Source: Limibacillus halophilus
Lineage (GTDB): Bacteria; Pseudomonadota; Alphaproteobacteria; Kiloniellales; CECT-8803
Direction: 5' to 3'
Length of the DNA stretch: 64,000 nt
NCBI RefSeq assembly: GCF_014191775.1
Contig: NZ_JACHXA010000010.1
Span: 93,165-157,164, forward strand
Shown here: piece by piece, positions 42,318 through 51,902 of the stretch
Position numbering within the stretch: the stretch's first letter is position 1
How the letters are laid out: each line of letters starts with the position of its first letter
Translations under genes and position numbers: made by a program
The notes under the pieces: model-generated
Seen by the model: the letters and a program-made list of their open reading frames with translations, nothing else
Told to the model about the DNA's origin: nothing
Database searches by the model: none

Positions 42318-42583
42318 ACCTGCATCCTTCGCTTCCTGATACTTGCGCCCTCGACGCTATCCACGCCGCCAGCTTAGAGGCCTAATCCCGGAGCCGCTTT
42401 GTATCAGCCGAAGAATCGGGAGAACACTAGAATCTGCAGCCTTTGTTACCGAGCGATCAGTCCCACTGGTAACCAGAGGGCAGGAAGAGCTACAGGCCGA
42501 GATTGCACTTTTCCGGACTCTTGTAGAATCTTGAACATCAAAGAGGTGCCGACAAATGGCATTGGTCCTTCACGACGAAGCCA

Positions 42584-42775
42584 TCACTTCCCAGACGGCC
42601 GGAAAGTTACCGGAACGCCCGAACGCCAAGCATTGGACGACTTACAGCGGGTACAAATTCTTTCGCCAACCCATTCGCTGTTAAATTCTGTACGACACCT
42701 CAGGCATTTTCGGTTTCTCCGCTCGCTGCGAAGAGGCGTTTTGTCAAACGCCAGATTCTGCTGGGATTTCATCAT
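42584..42775 (-). CDS. small zinc-ribbon protein
   Basis: 63 residues from the ATG at 42775, which has GGGAG 6 nt upstream. Two CxxC pairs, Cys24/Cys27 (KCLRCRTEF) and Cys41/Cys44 (ICTRCKSS), form a likely zinc ribbon, followed by NAWRSG, a phrase shared by many short alphaproteobacterial zinc-finger proteins. Its function is unknown. The longer open frame on the opposite strand across this interval is its shadow. Confidence 0.68.
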   Translation of the reverse strand: MMKSQQNLAFDKTPLRSERRNRKCLRCRTEFNSEWVGERICTRCKSSNAWRSGVPVTFRPSGK

Positions 42776-42936
42776 CTTGTGCTCCCGTAAACTTACAAGC
42801 CACCGCCTGCACCCCACCAACCAATATCGAACGTCAACAGCCCGCCGAGAAAGACAGCCGTTTCCGCATTCACCTCACCCACGAAACAGGGGGTCTTAGA
42901 AGAATGCGGAAACAAAAAAGTTGTCTGGGCTGCCCG

Positions 42937-43086
42937 TTATGATTTGGAAACCGGGGCGGGCTCAGCCGAGGCGCCCGCGTCCGAAGCCTTAGCCGACTGT
43001 TCGGTCTTTGATGCGGCCTTGGATTGACCATCTGCCTGCGGTTTCTTCGTGTGATCTTGCGCCATTGAGAAGTTCTTGAATGACAT
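42937..43086 (-). CDS. 49-residue small protein
   Basis: ATG at 43086 with AGGAG about 8 nt before it (a very good ribosome site); stop at 42937. The product begins MSFKNFSMAQDHTKKP and becomes Lys/Ala/Ser/Glu-rich, ending PVSKS, so it is probably disordered and soluble. I have seen similar MSFKNFS-starting small proteins in alphaproteobacteria but know no function. An overlapping 81-codon frame on the same strand has poor composition. Confidence 0.6.
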   Translation of the reverse strand: MSFKNFSMAQDHTKKPQADGQSKAASKTEQSAKASDAGASAEPAPVSKS

Positions 43087-43394
43087 GTGAAAAATCTCCT
43101 GTTAAACACAAGCATGATATCTTGCTAAATACTTATATGGTGGTTATTTTTATTTTTTCAATGAGCGTTATTTATTAATGAGCAGATTGTTAATGTAAAT
43201 AAATAGTTTGTATTTAGTCTGTTTTTATTAATAGCGCGTCGACGTTCGCCGTCCGGAATCGTGAAATGACTTGCAGTATTTAGCTGGAGATAGGGTAACG
43301 CGGCATGCCGCCGCAGGCATTTTCTCAATCCCACACAACCCGGAAAGTTCAACAGGAGCCGGACTTTCTCGACGCTGCCCCCATTGCCAGACGA
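43087..43394. other. AT-rich intergenic region
   Basis: About 300 bp between the 49-residue gene and the transglutaminase stop. The left half is strongly AT-rich, with several runs such as TTATTTTTATTTTTTCAAT and TTTATTAATAGC, and would suit the promoter of the leftward small gene. No tRNA, clear hairpin with T-tract or good ORF was found. Confidence 0.4.
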
Positions 43395-44216
43395 TCACGC
43401 TTCTACGGCCAATTCAGTGATGTCATAAGTCCAAACACGGAATGATTTCATGACATGCGGGCCGAACGAGTTGATCAGGGGGATGTCGGCAGCATCGCGC
43501 CCACGCGCCACGACGATCCTGCCGATGCGCGGCACATTGTTGCGAGGGTCGAAGACCATCCAGCGTCCGTCTAGAAACACTTCAATCCACGCACTGAAGT
43601 CCGCCGGGTCAACTATGGGAACGCCGATATCGCCGAGGTATCCATTCACATATCGCGCAGGAATGTTCATGCATCTACAGAGCGCGATCGCCAGGTGTGC
43701 ATAATCTCGGCATACACCAACCCGCTCTTGATAAGCGTCGAGGGCGGTTCTTGTAGCGCGCGCGTTTTGGTATCCAAACGCGATATGCTGATGCACGAAA
43801 TCACAAATCGCCTGAACACGAGCCCACCCCGGGCTGACGTTTTGAAACAAATCCCAAGCGATTTGGCTAAGTCTATCGGTTTCGCAATAGCGACTGCCCA
43901 TCAAATAGAGCAGGCATCCGTCAGGCAGATCTGCAACCGGTATTTCCTTCGCCTCTGACCGGATCGGGTCACAGATACCGTCATCTTCTATCGTGCCATC
44001 GCTCCAGATCGAAAAATCGCCTGCCGGCGCCAGGAATCGGCGACAAATATTTCCAAACAGATCTCGGTAAGTGCGAGTCTGAACGTGCGGATTGGTGACG
44101 ACCACTTCAGGTGACCGAATGTCCTTGGCGCGATCATCATGCACAGCCATCAGGCAGACCATCGGGGTGGCCTGCTGGCAATTAACCGTGATGTCGTATC
44201 CGTACCGGATGAGCAT
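43395..44216 (-). CDS. transglutaminase-like family protein
   Basis: 273 residues: an N-terminal beta domain (to ~105) and a transglutaminase core. The Cys is in ERVGVCRDYAHLAI (Cys169) and the Asp in VFDPRNNVPRIGR (Asp223). The usual His of the triad, expected in a DFHAW-type motif, is Ser208 here (PADFSAWIEVF); I believe other members of this alphaproteobacterial subgroup share this but cannot confirm it. The conserved tail GRDAADIPL-NSFG is typical. Probably a cytoplasmic peptidase-like or inactive-fold protein. Confidence 0.78.
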   Translation of the reverse strand: MLIRYGYDITVNCQQATPMVCLMAVHDDRAKDIRSPEVVVTNPHVQTRTYRDLFGNICRRFLAPAGDFSIWSDGTIEDDGICDPIRSEAKEIPVADLPDGCLLYLMGSRYCETDRLSQIAWDLFQNVSPGWARVQAICDFVHQHIAFGYQNARATRTALDAYQERVGVCRDYAHLAIALCRCMNIPARYVNGYLGDIGVPIVDPADFSAWIEVFLDGRWMVFDPRNNVPRIGRIVVARGRDAADIPLINSFGPHVMKSFRVWTYDITELAVEA

Positions 44217-44579
44217 AGTGTATTCCGCACCGCAATTTCATGCGTCGCGCCTTTCTTGTGTACCCCAAATGCATCACCGCTTCGCTAGCGAAAAACACGA
44301 ACTGGAAGGACAAGCCCGCCTTTGCTACCGCGGCAGTTTCAAAGCAGTTTTCTTTACAGTCTGATCAGACGCCCAACATTAGTCCAACAAAAAATCCCGG
44401 AATTATTTTAAAAAATCATATTATTTATATTTGTATCGTCATCACTTTTTTCTATTACATTATTTCTACAAATAATTTAATCACAAATATTATGATAAAA
44501 CTGGTTGTTTTTTACATTTTTACTACCATATCAAGACCTCAATGCTTTTCAATTATTGTACATCATAAGGAATAGAAAA
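44217..44579. other. AT-rich intergenic region
   Basis: About 360 bp between the divergent transglutaminase gene and the small membrane protein. The right half is very AT-rich (long A/T tracts from about 44395 to 44560) and probably holds promoters for both genes. A rightward 111-codon open frame here reads as low-complexity Ile/Thr/Asn sequence and is not convincing. Confidence 0.4.
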
Positions 44580-44930
44580 ATGGACATGCCTGAATGGCTT
44601 AAGCCAGGTTTAGTAGGCGCCGCCGCGGGCGCCACTGCGCTCGCCATCGTTGGATTTTCCTGGGGCGGTTGGTTGACTGAAGGTTCCGCCAACAAAATGG
44701 CCTCGGACATGGCACAAGCAGAAGTCGTCACCGCCTTGGTGCCGGTTTGCGTTCAACTGTCCAAGATGGACCCCCTCGCGAGCCAAACTTTCTTGAAGCT
44801 CAAGGAAGCCAGTAGCTATCAGCGTCGGGGCATCTTGATGGAGGCAGGTTGGGCCACCATGCCGGGCTCGAGTGAAGCCAACCGATACGTTGCGACGGCT
44901 TGTCTGGAAAAGCTTTCCGACGAGTTCTGA
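44580..44930 (+). CDS. small membrane protein, conserved in alphaproteobacteria
   Basis: 116 residues from the ATG at 44580 (AAGGA 9 nt upstream). One N-terminal membrane helix (GLVGAAAGATALAIVGFSWGGW) and a soluble domain with the phrases NKMASDMAQAEVVTALVPVC, SSYQRR and MEAGWATMPGS that I recognise from many alphaproteobacterial hypothetical proteins. Function unknown. It is monocistronic, 470 bp before narK. Confidence 0.72.
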   Translation: MDMPEWLKPGLVGAAAGATALAIVGFSWGGWLTEGSANKMASDMAQAEVVTALVPVCVQLSKMDPLASQTFLKLKEASSYQRRGILMEAGWATMPGSSEANRYVATACLEKLSDEF

Positions 44931-45208
44931 GTTTGTATCAGCGGCGTTCAACCTGACCCTGCAGCGGCATAAAGCGCTTTCAAACTAAGCGGGGAGCTAT
45001 CTTAGGTGTGAGCGGTAAGAGACACTAGAGCGGCCCGGAGCCTTGCCGGTTGATCCCAGCTTGAGGACCGGGCCGCATTTCCCTAACCAAGCAAGAAATC
45101 CCGGGGCAAGACCTCCAGGCCGCAATAAGCCCGCCAGATGATCAGTTTGGTGGGCTTTGTTTGTTGCCGGCCCTGAATCGACTCTCGACCTAACGCCAGT
45201 CCTTGAGC

Positions 45209-45235
45209 GGCCAGGAACCGGGCCGGTTCCTGGCC
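45209..45235. repeat. strong inverted repeat upstream of narK
   Basis: Eleven-base arms with a five-base GGGCC loop, fully complementary. It lies about 68 bp before the FNR-type box. No run of T follows on either strand, so it is not a standard intrinsic terminator; it may be structural or a protein-binding palindrome. Confidence 0.5.
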
Positions 45236-45302
45236 TAGCGGACCGCAGCACAATTGGCGCTACGTTGCTTGCATACACCCCCAAAAATAAGTTTTTTGGT
45301 TT

Positions 45303-45316
45303 TTGATATACGTCAA
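45303..45316 (+). promoter_or_regulatory. FNR/anaerobox-type site before narK
   Basis: TTGAT-ATAC-GTCAA, matching the TTGAT-N4-ATCAA consensus of FNR/FnrN/NNR-type regulators at 9 of 10 conserved positions. It lies 85 bp before the narK start, a usual place for activation at a class II-like site. Implies oxygen- or nitrogen-oxide-responsive expression of the nar operon. Confidence 0.75.
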
Positions 45317-45400
45317 AGCGCCCTTCCAATAACCGACGCAATCTGCACAGCGAGCCACAAAGGCTCATCCCGCTTATGTGGCTCGGCAGGAGGCTGCGCA

Positions 45401-48145
45401 GTGTCAGACGTTCACACAAAAAGATCTACTGGACCGGAGGTCACCGCGCTCGGCATGAGCACCTTTGCCTTTGCGGTCTGCTTTGCAGTTTGGACGCTCT
45501 TTTCCATCATCGGCGTGCGTATCAAACAAGACCTCGGACTTTCCGAGACAGAGTTTGGGCTGCTGGTTGCCACCCCGATACTCACAGGGTCCTTGAGCCG
45601 CATTTTCCTTGGCATCTGGACGGACCAGTATGGCGGGCGGCTTGTCTTTGTCTTGGTCATGGTCTGTTCGGCCGCCGCCGCCTGGCTGCTGTCATCGGTC
45701 GAAACCTATCCAATGTTCCTGCTGGCGGCGTTGGGTGTGGGATTGGCTGGCGGGGCCTTCGCCGTAGGCGTTGCCTACGTCACCAAATGGTACCCTCAAG
45801 AAAAGCAAGGGACCGCGCTGGGTATATTCGGTGTCGGCAACGTGGGCGCGGCGATCACCAATTTCGGCGCGCCATTTCTGTTGGTGGCTTTCGGCTGGGA
45901 GACGACGGCGCAGGTCTATTCCGTAGCGCTCTTGGTTGCCGCCGCGCTTTTCTACTTCTTCACCAAGGAGGACCCCGTCACGGCGGCGCGGCGCGCCAGG
46001 CATGAGCGGCCACAGAGCACCCTCCTGGCGCTGGAGCCTTTGAAAAACCTGCAGGTCTGGCGCTTCGCGCTTTATTACTTCTTCGTTTTCGGGGCTTTTG
46101 TAGCGCTGGCGTTATGGCTTCCGCGTTATTTGGTCGGTGTTTATGACCTGGATATCAAGACGGCGGGTATCCTGGCAGCCTTCTACTCGGTGCCGGCCAG
46201 CCTTTTTCGCGCTTACGGCGGGCACCTTTCCGACAGGTACGGCGCGCGCAAGGTCATGTACTGGACCTTTGGCATATCGATTCTCTGCACCTTCATGCTG
46301 TCCTATCCGAAGACGGACTACACCATCCACGGCATCGAAGGGCCGATCAGCTTTTCCACCGAGATGGGACTGATCCCCTTCGTCATCACGATTTTCGTCC
46401 TCGGTTTCTTTATGTCCCTGGGCAAGGCCGCCGTCTACAAGCACATTCCGGTCTACTATCCCAAACACGTCGGTTCGGTGGGGGGACTCGTCGGCATGAT
46501 CGGCGGTCTTGGCGGCTTCGTGCTGCCCATAACCTTCGGCGTGGTCAATGACCTCACGGGCATCTGGACGAGCTGTTTCATGCTGCTCTTCGCGGTCGCC
46601 GCAGTGTCCTTGCTGTGGATGCACTTCGCAGTTCGCCGGATGGAACGGGCAGCCCTTGAGCAAGAGCTTGGTTCGCTCCCAGAGCTTCCCGAAATGCAAC
46701 CCATACACAAACCGGAGCACGCTAAAGGACCAAGCGCACTCATCGAGGACTGGCGGCCTGACGACGCGGCATTCTGGGAAAGCACCGGACGGCGCATCGC
46801 TCAACGGAATCTATGGATTTCCATACCCTGCCTCCTGCTGTCGTTTGCGATCTGGATGGTCTGGAGCGTCGTCGTCGCGAAACTGCCCGCCGTCGGTTTC
46901 ACCTACACCACGGACCAGCTGTTCTGGCTGGCGGCACTACCGGGTGTTTCCGGCGCCACGCTGCGGATTTTCTACTCCTTCATGGTGCCGATTTTTGGCG
47001 GCAGGCTCTGGACCACACTCACCACCGCCTCGCTCCTGATCCCGGCATTCGGTATCGGCTACGCCGTGCGCAACCCGGATACGCCCTATCTGATTTTCCT
47101 GATTCTGGCTCTGCTTTGCGGCTTCGGCGGCGGAAACTTCGCCTCCTCCATGGCGAACATCAGTTTCTTCTTCCCGAAAAGCCAGAAAGGCAACGCGCTG
47201 GCTTTGAACGCCGGGCTCGGGAACGCCGGTGTCAGTGTCATGCAGTTTCTCGTGCCCATCGTCATCACGGCCGGCGTGTTCGGCGTTATCGGCGGCGAGC
47301 CGCAGATGACCAGCGATGCCGAAAGGCTTTGGCTGCAAAACGCCGGCTTCATCTGGGTGCCTTTCCTGATCGTCGCCACCGTCGCTGCGTGGTTGGGCAT
47401 GAACGATATCGCCTCGGCCATGGCGTCCTTCAAAGAGCAATCCGTGATCTTTTCGCGCAGGCATAACTGGATCATGTGCTGGCTCTACACTGGAACCTTC
47501 GGTTCATTCATCGGTTATTCAGCGGGATTTCCCTTGCTGGCCAGGACGCAGTTTCCGGAAGTTGATTCCCTGCAGTACGTGTTCCTCGGCCCCCTGATCG
47601 GCGCTCTTTCACGGGCCGCAACCGGCTGGATCGCGGACCGTTTCGGCGGTGCGCGGGTCACGCTTTGGGTTTTCCTGCTGATGATCGCCGCGGTAGCAGG
47701 CGTGCTCTACTTCTTGGGCATCAAGGATCAACCAGGCGCGTTCTGGGGGTTCTTCGCGATGTTCATGGTGCTCTTCCTGGCAACCGGCATCGGCAATGCT
47801 TCCACCTTCCAGATGATCCCTGTCATCATGAGGAGCGAGATGGGCCGCCTGATGCCAAGCCTGTCGACCCAGGAGCGCATCCGGCAGGCGGAGAAGGAGT
47901 CTGCCGCGATCATAGGCTTCACCTCGGCTATCGCCGCCTACGGCGCATTCTTCATCCCCAAGGCTTACGGCAGCTCAATCGCCCTTACGGGCGGACCATC
48001 CCTCGCGCTTTGGGGTTTCATGGCCTTTTACGTCACTTGCGTGGTCATCACCTGGTTCGTTTACACGCGCCGTGGCGGGCTGCTGCACGACATCGAGCGA
48101 AACGGGGCCACCGCCGATACTTCCCCTTCCCCGACTACACGATAG
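45401..48145 (+). CDS. narK: fused NarK1-NarK2 nitrate/nitrite transporter
   Basis: 914 residues from the GTG at 45401, which has a full AGGAGG 7 nt upstream; earlier in-frame codons lack homology. The protein is two complete MFS units (about residues 10-430 and 475-890) joined by an acidic linker, each with about 12 helices: the first carries SETEFGLLVATPILTGSLSR, the second SGATLRIFYSFMVPIFGGR and NTPY-like loops. This is the fused form known from Paracoccus: NarK1 is a nitrate/proton symporter and NarK2 a nitrate/nitrite antiporter. It heads narGHJI, 10 bp before narG. Confidence 0.93.
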   Translation: MSDVHTKRSTGPEVTALGMSTFAFAVCFAVWTLFSIIGVRIKQDLGLSETEFGLLVATPILTGSLSRIFLGIWTDQYGGRLVFVLVMVCSAAAAWLLSSVETYPMFLLAALGVGLAGGAFAVGVAYVTKWYPQEKQGTALGIFGVGNVGAAITNFGAPFLLVAFGWETTAQVYSVALLVAAALFYFFTKEDPVTAARRARHERPQSTLLALEPLKNLQVWRFALYYFFVFGAFVALALWLPRYLVGVYDLDIKTAGILAAFYSVPASLFRAYGGHLSDRYGARKVMYWTFGISILCTFMLSYPKTDYTIHGIEGPISFSTEMGLIPFVITIFVLGFFMSLGKAAVYKHIPVYYPKHVGSVGGLVGMIGGLGGFVLPITFGVVNDLTGIWTSCFMLLFAVAAVSLLWMHFAVRRMERAALEQELGSLPELPEMQPIHKPEHAKGPSALIEDWRPDDAAFWESTGRRIAQRNLWISIPCLLLSFAIWMVWSVVVAKLPAVGFTYTTDQLFWLAALPGVSGATLRIFYSFMVPIFGGRLWTTLTTASLLIPAFGIGYAVRNPDTPYLIFLILALLCGFGGGNFASSMANISFFFPKSQKGNALALNAGLGNAGVSVMQFLVPIVITAGVFGVIGGEPQMTSDAERLWLQNAGFIWVPFLIVATVAAWLGMNDIASAMASFKEQSVIFSRRHNWIMCWLYTGTFGSFIGYSAGFPLLARTQFPEVDSLQYVFLGPLIGALSRAATGWIADRFGGARVTLWVFLLMIAAVAGVLYFLGIKDQPGAFWGFFAMFMVLFLATGIGNASTFQMIPVIMRSEMGRLMPSLSTQERIRQAEKESAAIIGFTSAIAAYGAFFIPKAYGSSIALTGGPSLALWGFMAFYVTCVVITWFVYTRRGGLLHDIERNGATADTSPSPTTR

Positions 48146-48155
48146 GAATTTCACG

Positions 48156-51100
48156 ATGAGCCATCTGCTGGACAGACTGCAGTTCTTCAAAGCCAACGGC
48201 AACGAAGCCTTCTCGAACGGACACGGCACCAGGACCTCGGAAGACCGTGGGTGGGAAGACAGCTACCGCAAGCGCTGGCAGCACGACAAGATCGTGCGGT
48301 CGACCCACGGTGTTAACTGCACCGGTTCCTGCTCGTGGAAGATTTACGTCAAGGGCGGGATCGTCACCTGGGAAACCCAGCAAACCGACTATCCCCGTAC
48401 AAGACCGGACCTGCCCAATCACGAGCCGCGCGGATGCTCGCGCGGCGCCAGCTACAGTTGGTATCTTTACTCCGGTAACAGGGTGAAGTACCCGCTGATT
48501 CGCTCGCGCCTCCTCAAGGCCTGGCGCGCCGCCAGGAACACCATGGCGCCGGTGGCGGCCTGGGCGTCGTTGGTCGAAGACCCTATCACCCGCGAATCCT
48601 ATGTGAAGCAGCGCGGTCTTGGCGGCTTCGTCCGCGCGGGCTGGCCGGAAGTCAACGAGATTATCGCCGCTTCGAACGCCTACACCGTGAACACCTACGG
48701 GCCCGACCGCGTGATAGGTTTTTCTCCGATACCCGCGATGTCGATGGTTTCCTACGCCGCCGGTTCCCGGTATCTGTCCCTGCTAGGCGGCGTGTGCATG
48801 TCTTTTTACGACTGGTACTGCGATCTACCGCCCGCATCGCCGCAAACTTGGGGCGAACAGACCGACGTCCCGGAATCGGCAGATTGGTACAATTCCGGGT
48901 TCCTCATCCTTTGGGGCTCCAACGTACCCCAGACACGTACACCCGACGCGCACTTCTACACCGAAGCGCGCTACAAGGGCGCAAAGTCGGTCGTTGTCTC
49001 TCCCGATTACAGCGAGGCCGCGAAGTTCTCGGACCTATGGCTCCATCCAACGGCAGGGACCGATGCCGCCTTGGCCATGGCTATGGGACACGTCATCCTG
49101 CGTGAATTCCATCTCGACCGACAAGCCGAGTATTTCGAGAACTACTGCCGTCAGTACACCGACATGCCGATGCTCGTTCGGCTCGTCGAAAAGAACGGCG
49201 CTTACGTTCCTGAACGCTTTCTGCGCGCTTCGGATTTCCCGGACAACCTGGGCGAGGTGGAGAACCAGGAGTGGAAGACCGTCGCCTTCGATAAGGTATC
49301 CGGTGAAATCGTGGTGCCGCGCGGTGCCGTCGGCCATCGCTGGAGCGGTGAGGGCAAGTGGAATCTGGAGCAAAAAGACGGCCAGGATCGTGATGTAGAA
49401 TTGGAAACGACCTTCATCCTGGACGATAGCCGCGACACAATCGCCACGGTCGCGTTCCCCTATTTCGGGGGCCGGGACCACGATCACTTCGAAGGCAGCG
49501 ACCATCCGGAAGTCCTGCACAGAAACGTGCCTGTAAAGAAGGTAGAAACCAAGGACGGGCGCGTGCTTGCGGCAACCGTTTTCGATCTCTTCGTCGCCAA
49601 CTACGGACTGGATCGTGGCCTGGGTGGTGAAAACACAGCGACGAACTATGCCCAGAACGAGCCTTATACGCCGGCCTGGGCGGAACGAATCACGGGCGTT
49701 CCGGCGGATCAAATCATAACGGTGGCGAGAGAGTTCGCGACCAACGCCGAAAAGACCCGAGGCAAGTCCATGATCATCCTGGGTGCCGGTTTGAACCACT
49801 GGTACCACATGGACATGAACTACCGCGGCATCATCAACATGCTCGTGATGTGTGGTTGCGTGGGGCAATCCGGCGGCGGCTGGTCACACTATGTCGGACA
49901 GGAAAAACTGCGTCCGCAAACGGGTTGGCTGCCACTGGCCTTCGCTCTCGATTGGAACCGCCCGCCACGACAGATGAACTCGACATCCTTTTTCTATGCA
50001 CATAGCGACCAGTGGCGTTACGAGACCCTGGGCGTGAAGGAGATTCTCTCACCACTTGCGCCGGAAGGGCCATGGGACGGCGCGCTGATCGACTACAACA
50101 TCCGAGCCGAGCGCATGGGCTGGCTGCCCTCCGCGCCACAACTCCGCACGAATCCGCTGGACATCGGCCGATCGGCCAAGAGCAGCGGTGTGCCGGCAAA
50201 AGAACTGGTTGTCCAGGGCCTCAAGGACGGCACCCTCAAGATGTCCTGCGAGGACCCGGATCATCCGGCGAATTGGCCGCGCAATCTATTCGTTTGGCGA
50301 TCAAACCTTTTGGGATCCTCCGGAAAGGGGCACGAGTATTTCCTGAAACACCTTATCGGCACCACCCACGGGGTCCAGGGCAAGGATCTTGGCGAGAGCG
50401 GTGTTGAAAAGCCTCAAGAAGCGGTGTGGCACGAGGAAGCGCCCGAAGGAAAGCTCGACCTTCTGGTCACATTGGATTTCCGCATGTCCACGACCTGCAT
50501 GTACTCCGACATCGTGCTGCCGACGGCCACCTGGTACGAAAAGAACGATCTCAACACCTCTGACATGCATCCCTTCATTCACCCCCTCACGGCCGCGGCC
50601 GACCCCGCCTGGGAAGCCCGCAGCGACTGGGAAATCTATAAAGGCATCGCCAAGGCCTTCTCCGAGGTTGCGCCGGAGGTCCTGGGTGTCGAAGACGATG
50701 TGGTTCTGGTGCCGATCCAGCACGATACCCCCGCCGAAATGGCCCAACCGTTTGATGTTCAAGATTGGGCAAGCGGTGAGACCGATCCGATTCCAGGCAA
50801 AACGATGCCGCAGATCGCGACGGTGACACGCGATTATCCGAACCTTTACAAGCAGTTCACCGCTGTTGGGCCCTTGATGGAAAAGATTGGTAACGGCGGT
50901 AAGGGCATCGCTTGGGATACCAAGCATGAGATCGGCAATCTTCGCAGTCTCAACGGCACCGTGACCGAGGAAGGTGTATCCAAGGGCTTGCCGCGGATAG
51001 AAACCGATATCGATGCGGCGGAAGTCATTCTGATGCTGGCCCCGGAAACCAATGGTGAAGTCGCTGTCAAAGCCTGGGAAGCCCTCTCCAAGACCACAGG

Positions 51101-51902
51101 TAGGGAACACGCTCACCTGGCGATCCCGAAGGAAGATGAGAAAATTCGCTTCCGCGACGTGGTGGCGCAACCCCGCAAGATCATCTCGTCGCCAACCTGG
51201 TCTGGTTTGGAATCAGAAAAGGTCTGCTACAACGCTGGCTACACCAATGTCCACGAACTGATCCCTTGGCGGACCCTAACCGGACGCCAGCAACTCTACC
51301 AGGATCACCTCTGGATGCGCGCCTTCGGGGAGGGTTTTTGCGTCTATCGGCCGCCGATCGACACAAAGTCGGTCAAGCCGATCATCGACAGCAAGCTAAA
51401 CGGCAATCCGCAGGTAGTCCTCAATTTCATAACGCCGCACCAGAAATGGGGCATCCATTCCACCTACACGGACAACTTGCTGATGCTGACCCTGTCCCGA
51501 GGAGGACCGATCGTTTGGCTATCGGAAATCGACGCAAAACGCGCCGACATCGTCGATAACGACTGGGTCGAGGCCTACAACGCCAACGGCGCCTTGGTCG
51601 CCAGAGCGGTGGTGTCTCAGCGGATCAAGGAGGGCACGCTCTTCATGTATCACGCACAGGAGAAGATCGTGAACGTGCCGGGCTCCGAGATCACCGGGAA
51701 TCGCGGCGGCATCCACAATTCCGTCACCCGAGCTGTGCTCAAGCCGACACACATGATCGGCGGCTATGCCCAGCTTTCCTATGGCTTCAACTATTACGGC
51801 ACCGTCGGTTCCAATCGGGATGAGTTCGTCATCGTCAGAAAAATGAACAAAGTCGATTGGCTGGACTCACCGGCTGGCGGCGCTCAGGAGGTCCAAAAAT
51901 GA
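48156..51902 (+). CDS. narG: respiratory nitrate reductase alpha subunit
   Basis: 1248 residues, practically the length of E. coli NarG. N-terminal [4Fe-4S] ligands His51, Cys55, Cys59 and Cys94 (THGVNCTGSCSW, PRGCSRG) and the molybdenum-bis-MGD fold follow, with the Mo-ligand region around YCDLPPASPQTWGEQ. It reduces nitrate to nitrite on the cytoplasmic face of the membrane-bound NarGHI complex, using quinol electrons. AGGA precedes the ATG; the stop overlaps narH (ATGA). No Tat signal, as expected for the membrane-bound cytoplasmic-facing type. Confidence 0.96.
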   Translation: MSHLLDRLQFFKANGNEAFSNGHGTRTSEDRGWEDSYRKRWQHDKIVRSTHGVNCTGSCSWKIYVKGGIVTWETQQTDYPRTRPDLPNHEPRGCSRGASYSWYLYSGNRVKYPLIRSRLLKAWRAARNTMAPVAAWASLVEDPITRESYVKQRGLGGFVRAGWPEVNEIIAASNAYTVNTYGPDRVIGFSPIPAMSMVSYAAGSRYLSLLGGVCMSFYDWYCDLPPASPQTWGEQTDVPESADWYNSGFLILWGSNVPQTRTPDAHFYTEARYKGAKSVVVSPDYSEAAKFSDLWLHPTAGTDAALAMAMGHVILREFHLDRQAEYFENYCRQYTDMPMLVRLVEKNGAYVPERFLRASDFPDNLGEVENQEWKTVAFDKVSGEIVVPRGAVGHRWSGEGKWNLEQKDGQDRDVELETTFILDDSRDTIATVAFPYFGGRDHDHFEGSDHPEVLHRNVPVKKVETKDGRVLAATVFDLFVANYGLDRGLGGENTATNYAQNEPYTPAWAERITGVPADQIITVAREFATNAEKTRGKSMIILGAGLNHWYHMDMNYRGIINMLVMCGCVGQSGGGWSHYVGQEKLRPQTGWLPLAFALDWNRPPRQMNSTSFFYAHSDQWRYETLGVKEILSPLAPEGPWDGALIDYNIRAERMGWLPSAPQLRTNPLDIGRSAKSSGVPAKELVVQGLKDGTLKMSCEDPDHPANWPRNLFVWRSNLLGSSGKGHEYFLKHLIGTTHGVQGKDLGESGVEKPQEAVWHEEAPEGKLDLLVTLDFRMSTTCMYSDIVLPTATWYEKNDLNTSDMHPFIHPLTAAADPAWEARSDWEIYKGIAKAFSEVAPEVLGVEDDVVLVPIQHDTPAEMAQPFDVQDWASGETDPIPGKTMPQIATVTRDYPNLYKQFTAVGPLMEKIGNGGKGIAWDTKHEIGNLRSLNGTVTEEGVSKGLPRIETDIDAAEVILMLAPETNGEVAVKAWEALSKTTGREHAHLAIPKEDEKIRFRDVVAQPRKIISSPTWSGLESEKVCYNAGYTNVHELIPWRTLTGRQQLYQDHLWMRAFGEGFCVYRPPIDTKSVKPIIDSKLNGNPQVVLNFITPHQKWGIHSTYTDNLLMLTLSRGGPIVWLSEIDAKRADIVDNDWVEAYNANGALVARAVVSQRIKEGTLFMYHAQEKIVNVPGSEITGNRGGIHNSVTRAVLKPTHMIGGYAQLSYGFNYYGTVGSNRDEFVIVRKMNKVDWLDSPAGGAQEVQK

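Larger units (their letters stand above)
44931..45400. other. nar upstream region: intergenic, hairpins and FNR box
   Basis: No credible gene. Besides the FNR-type box (listed) there is a near-perfect hairpin at 45209-45235 (arms GGCCAGGAACC / GGTTCCTGGCC, 5-nt loop, no T-tract) and a looser GCGGCCCGG / CCGGGCCGC pair at 45030-45038 and 45078-45086. These could be a terminator for the upstream gene or part of the 5' leader of the nar transcript. Confidence 0.5.

Noticed and set aside
42399..42899. 166-codon plus-strand open frame
   Set aside because: Poor composition, no ribosome site, and it overlaps the minus-strand zinc-ribbon gene with its two CxxC pairs and good Shine-Dalgarno.
42870..43115. 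81-codon minus-strand frame
   Set aside because: The 49-codon frame overlapping it has a much better ribosome site and composition.
44997..45419. 140-codon minus-strand frame upstream of narK
   Set aside because: Low-quality sequence crossing the FNR-type box and hairpins, with no conservation signs.
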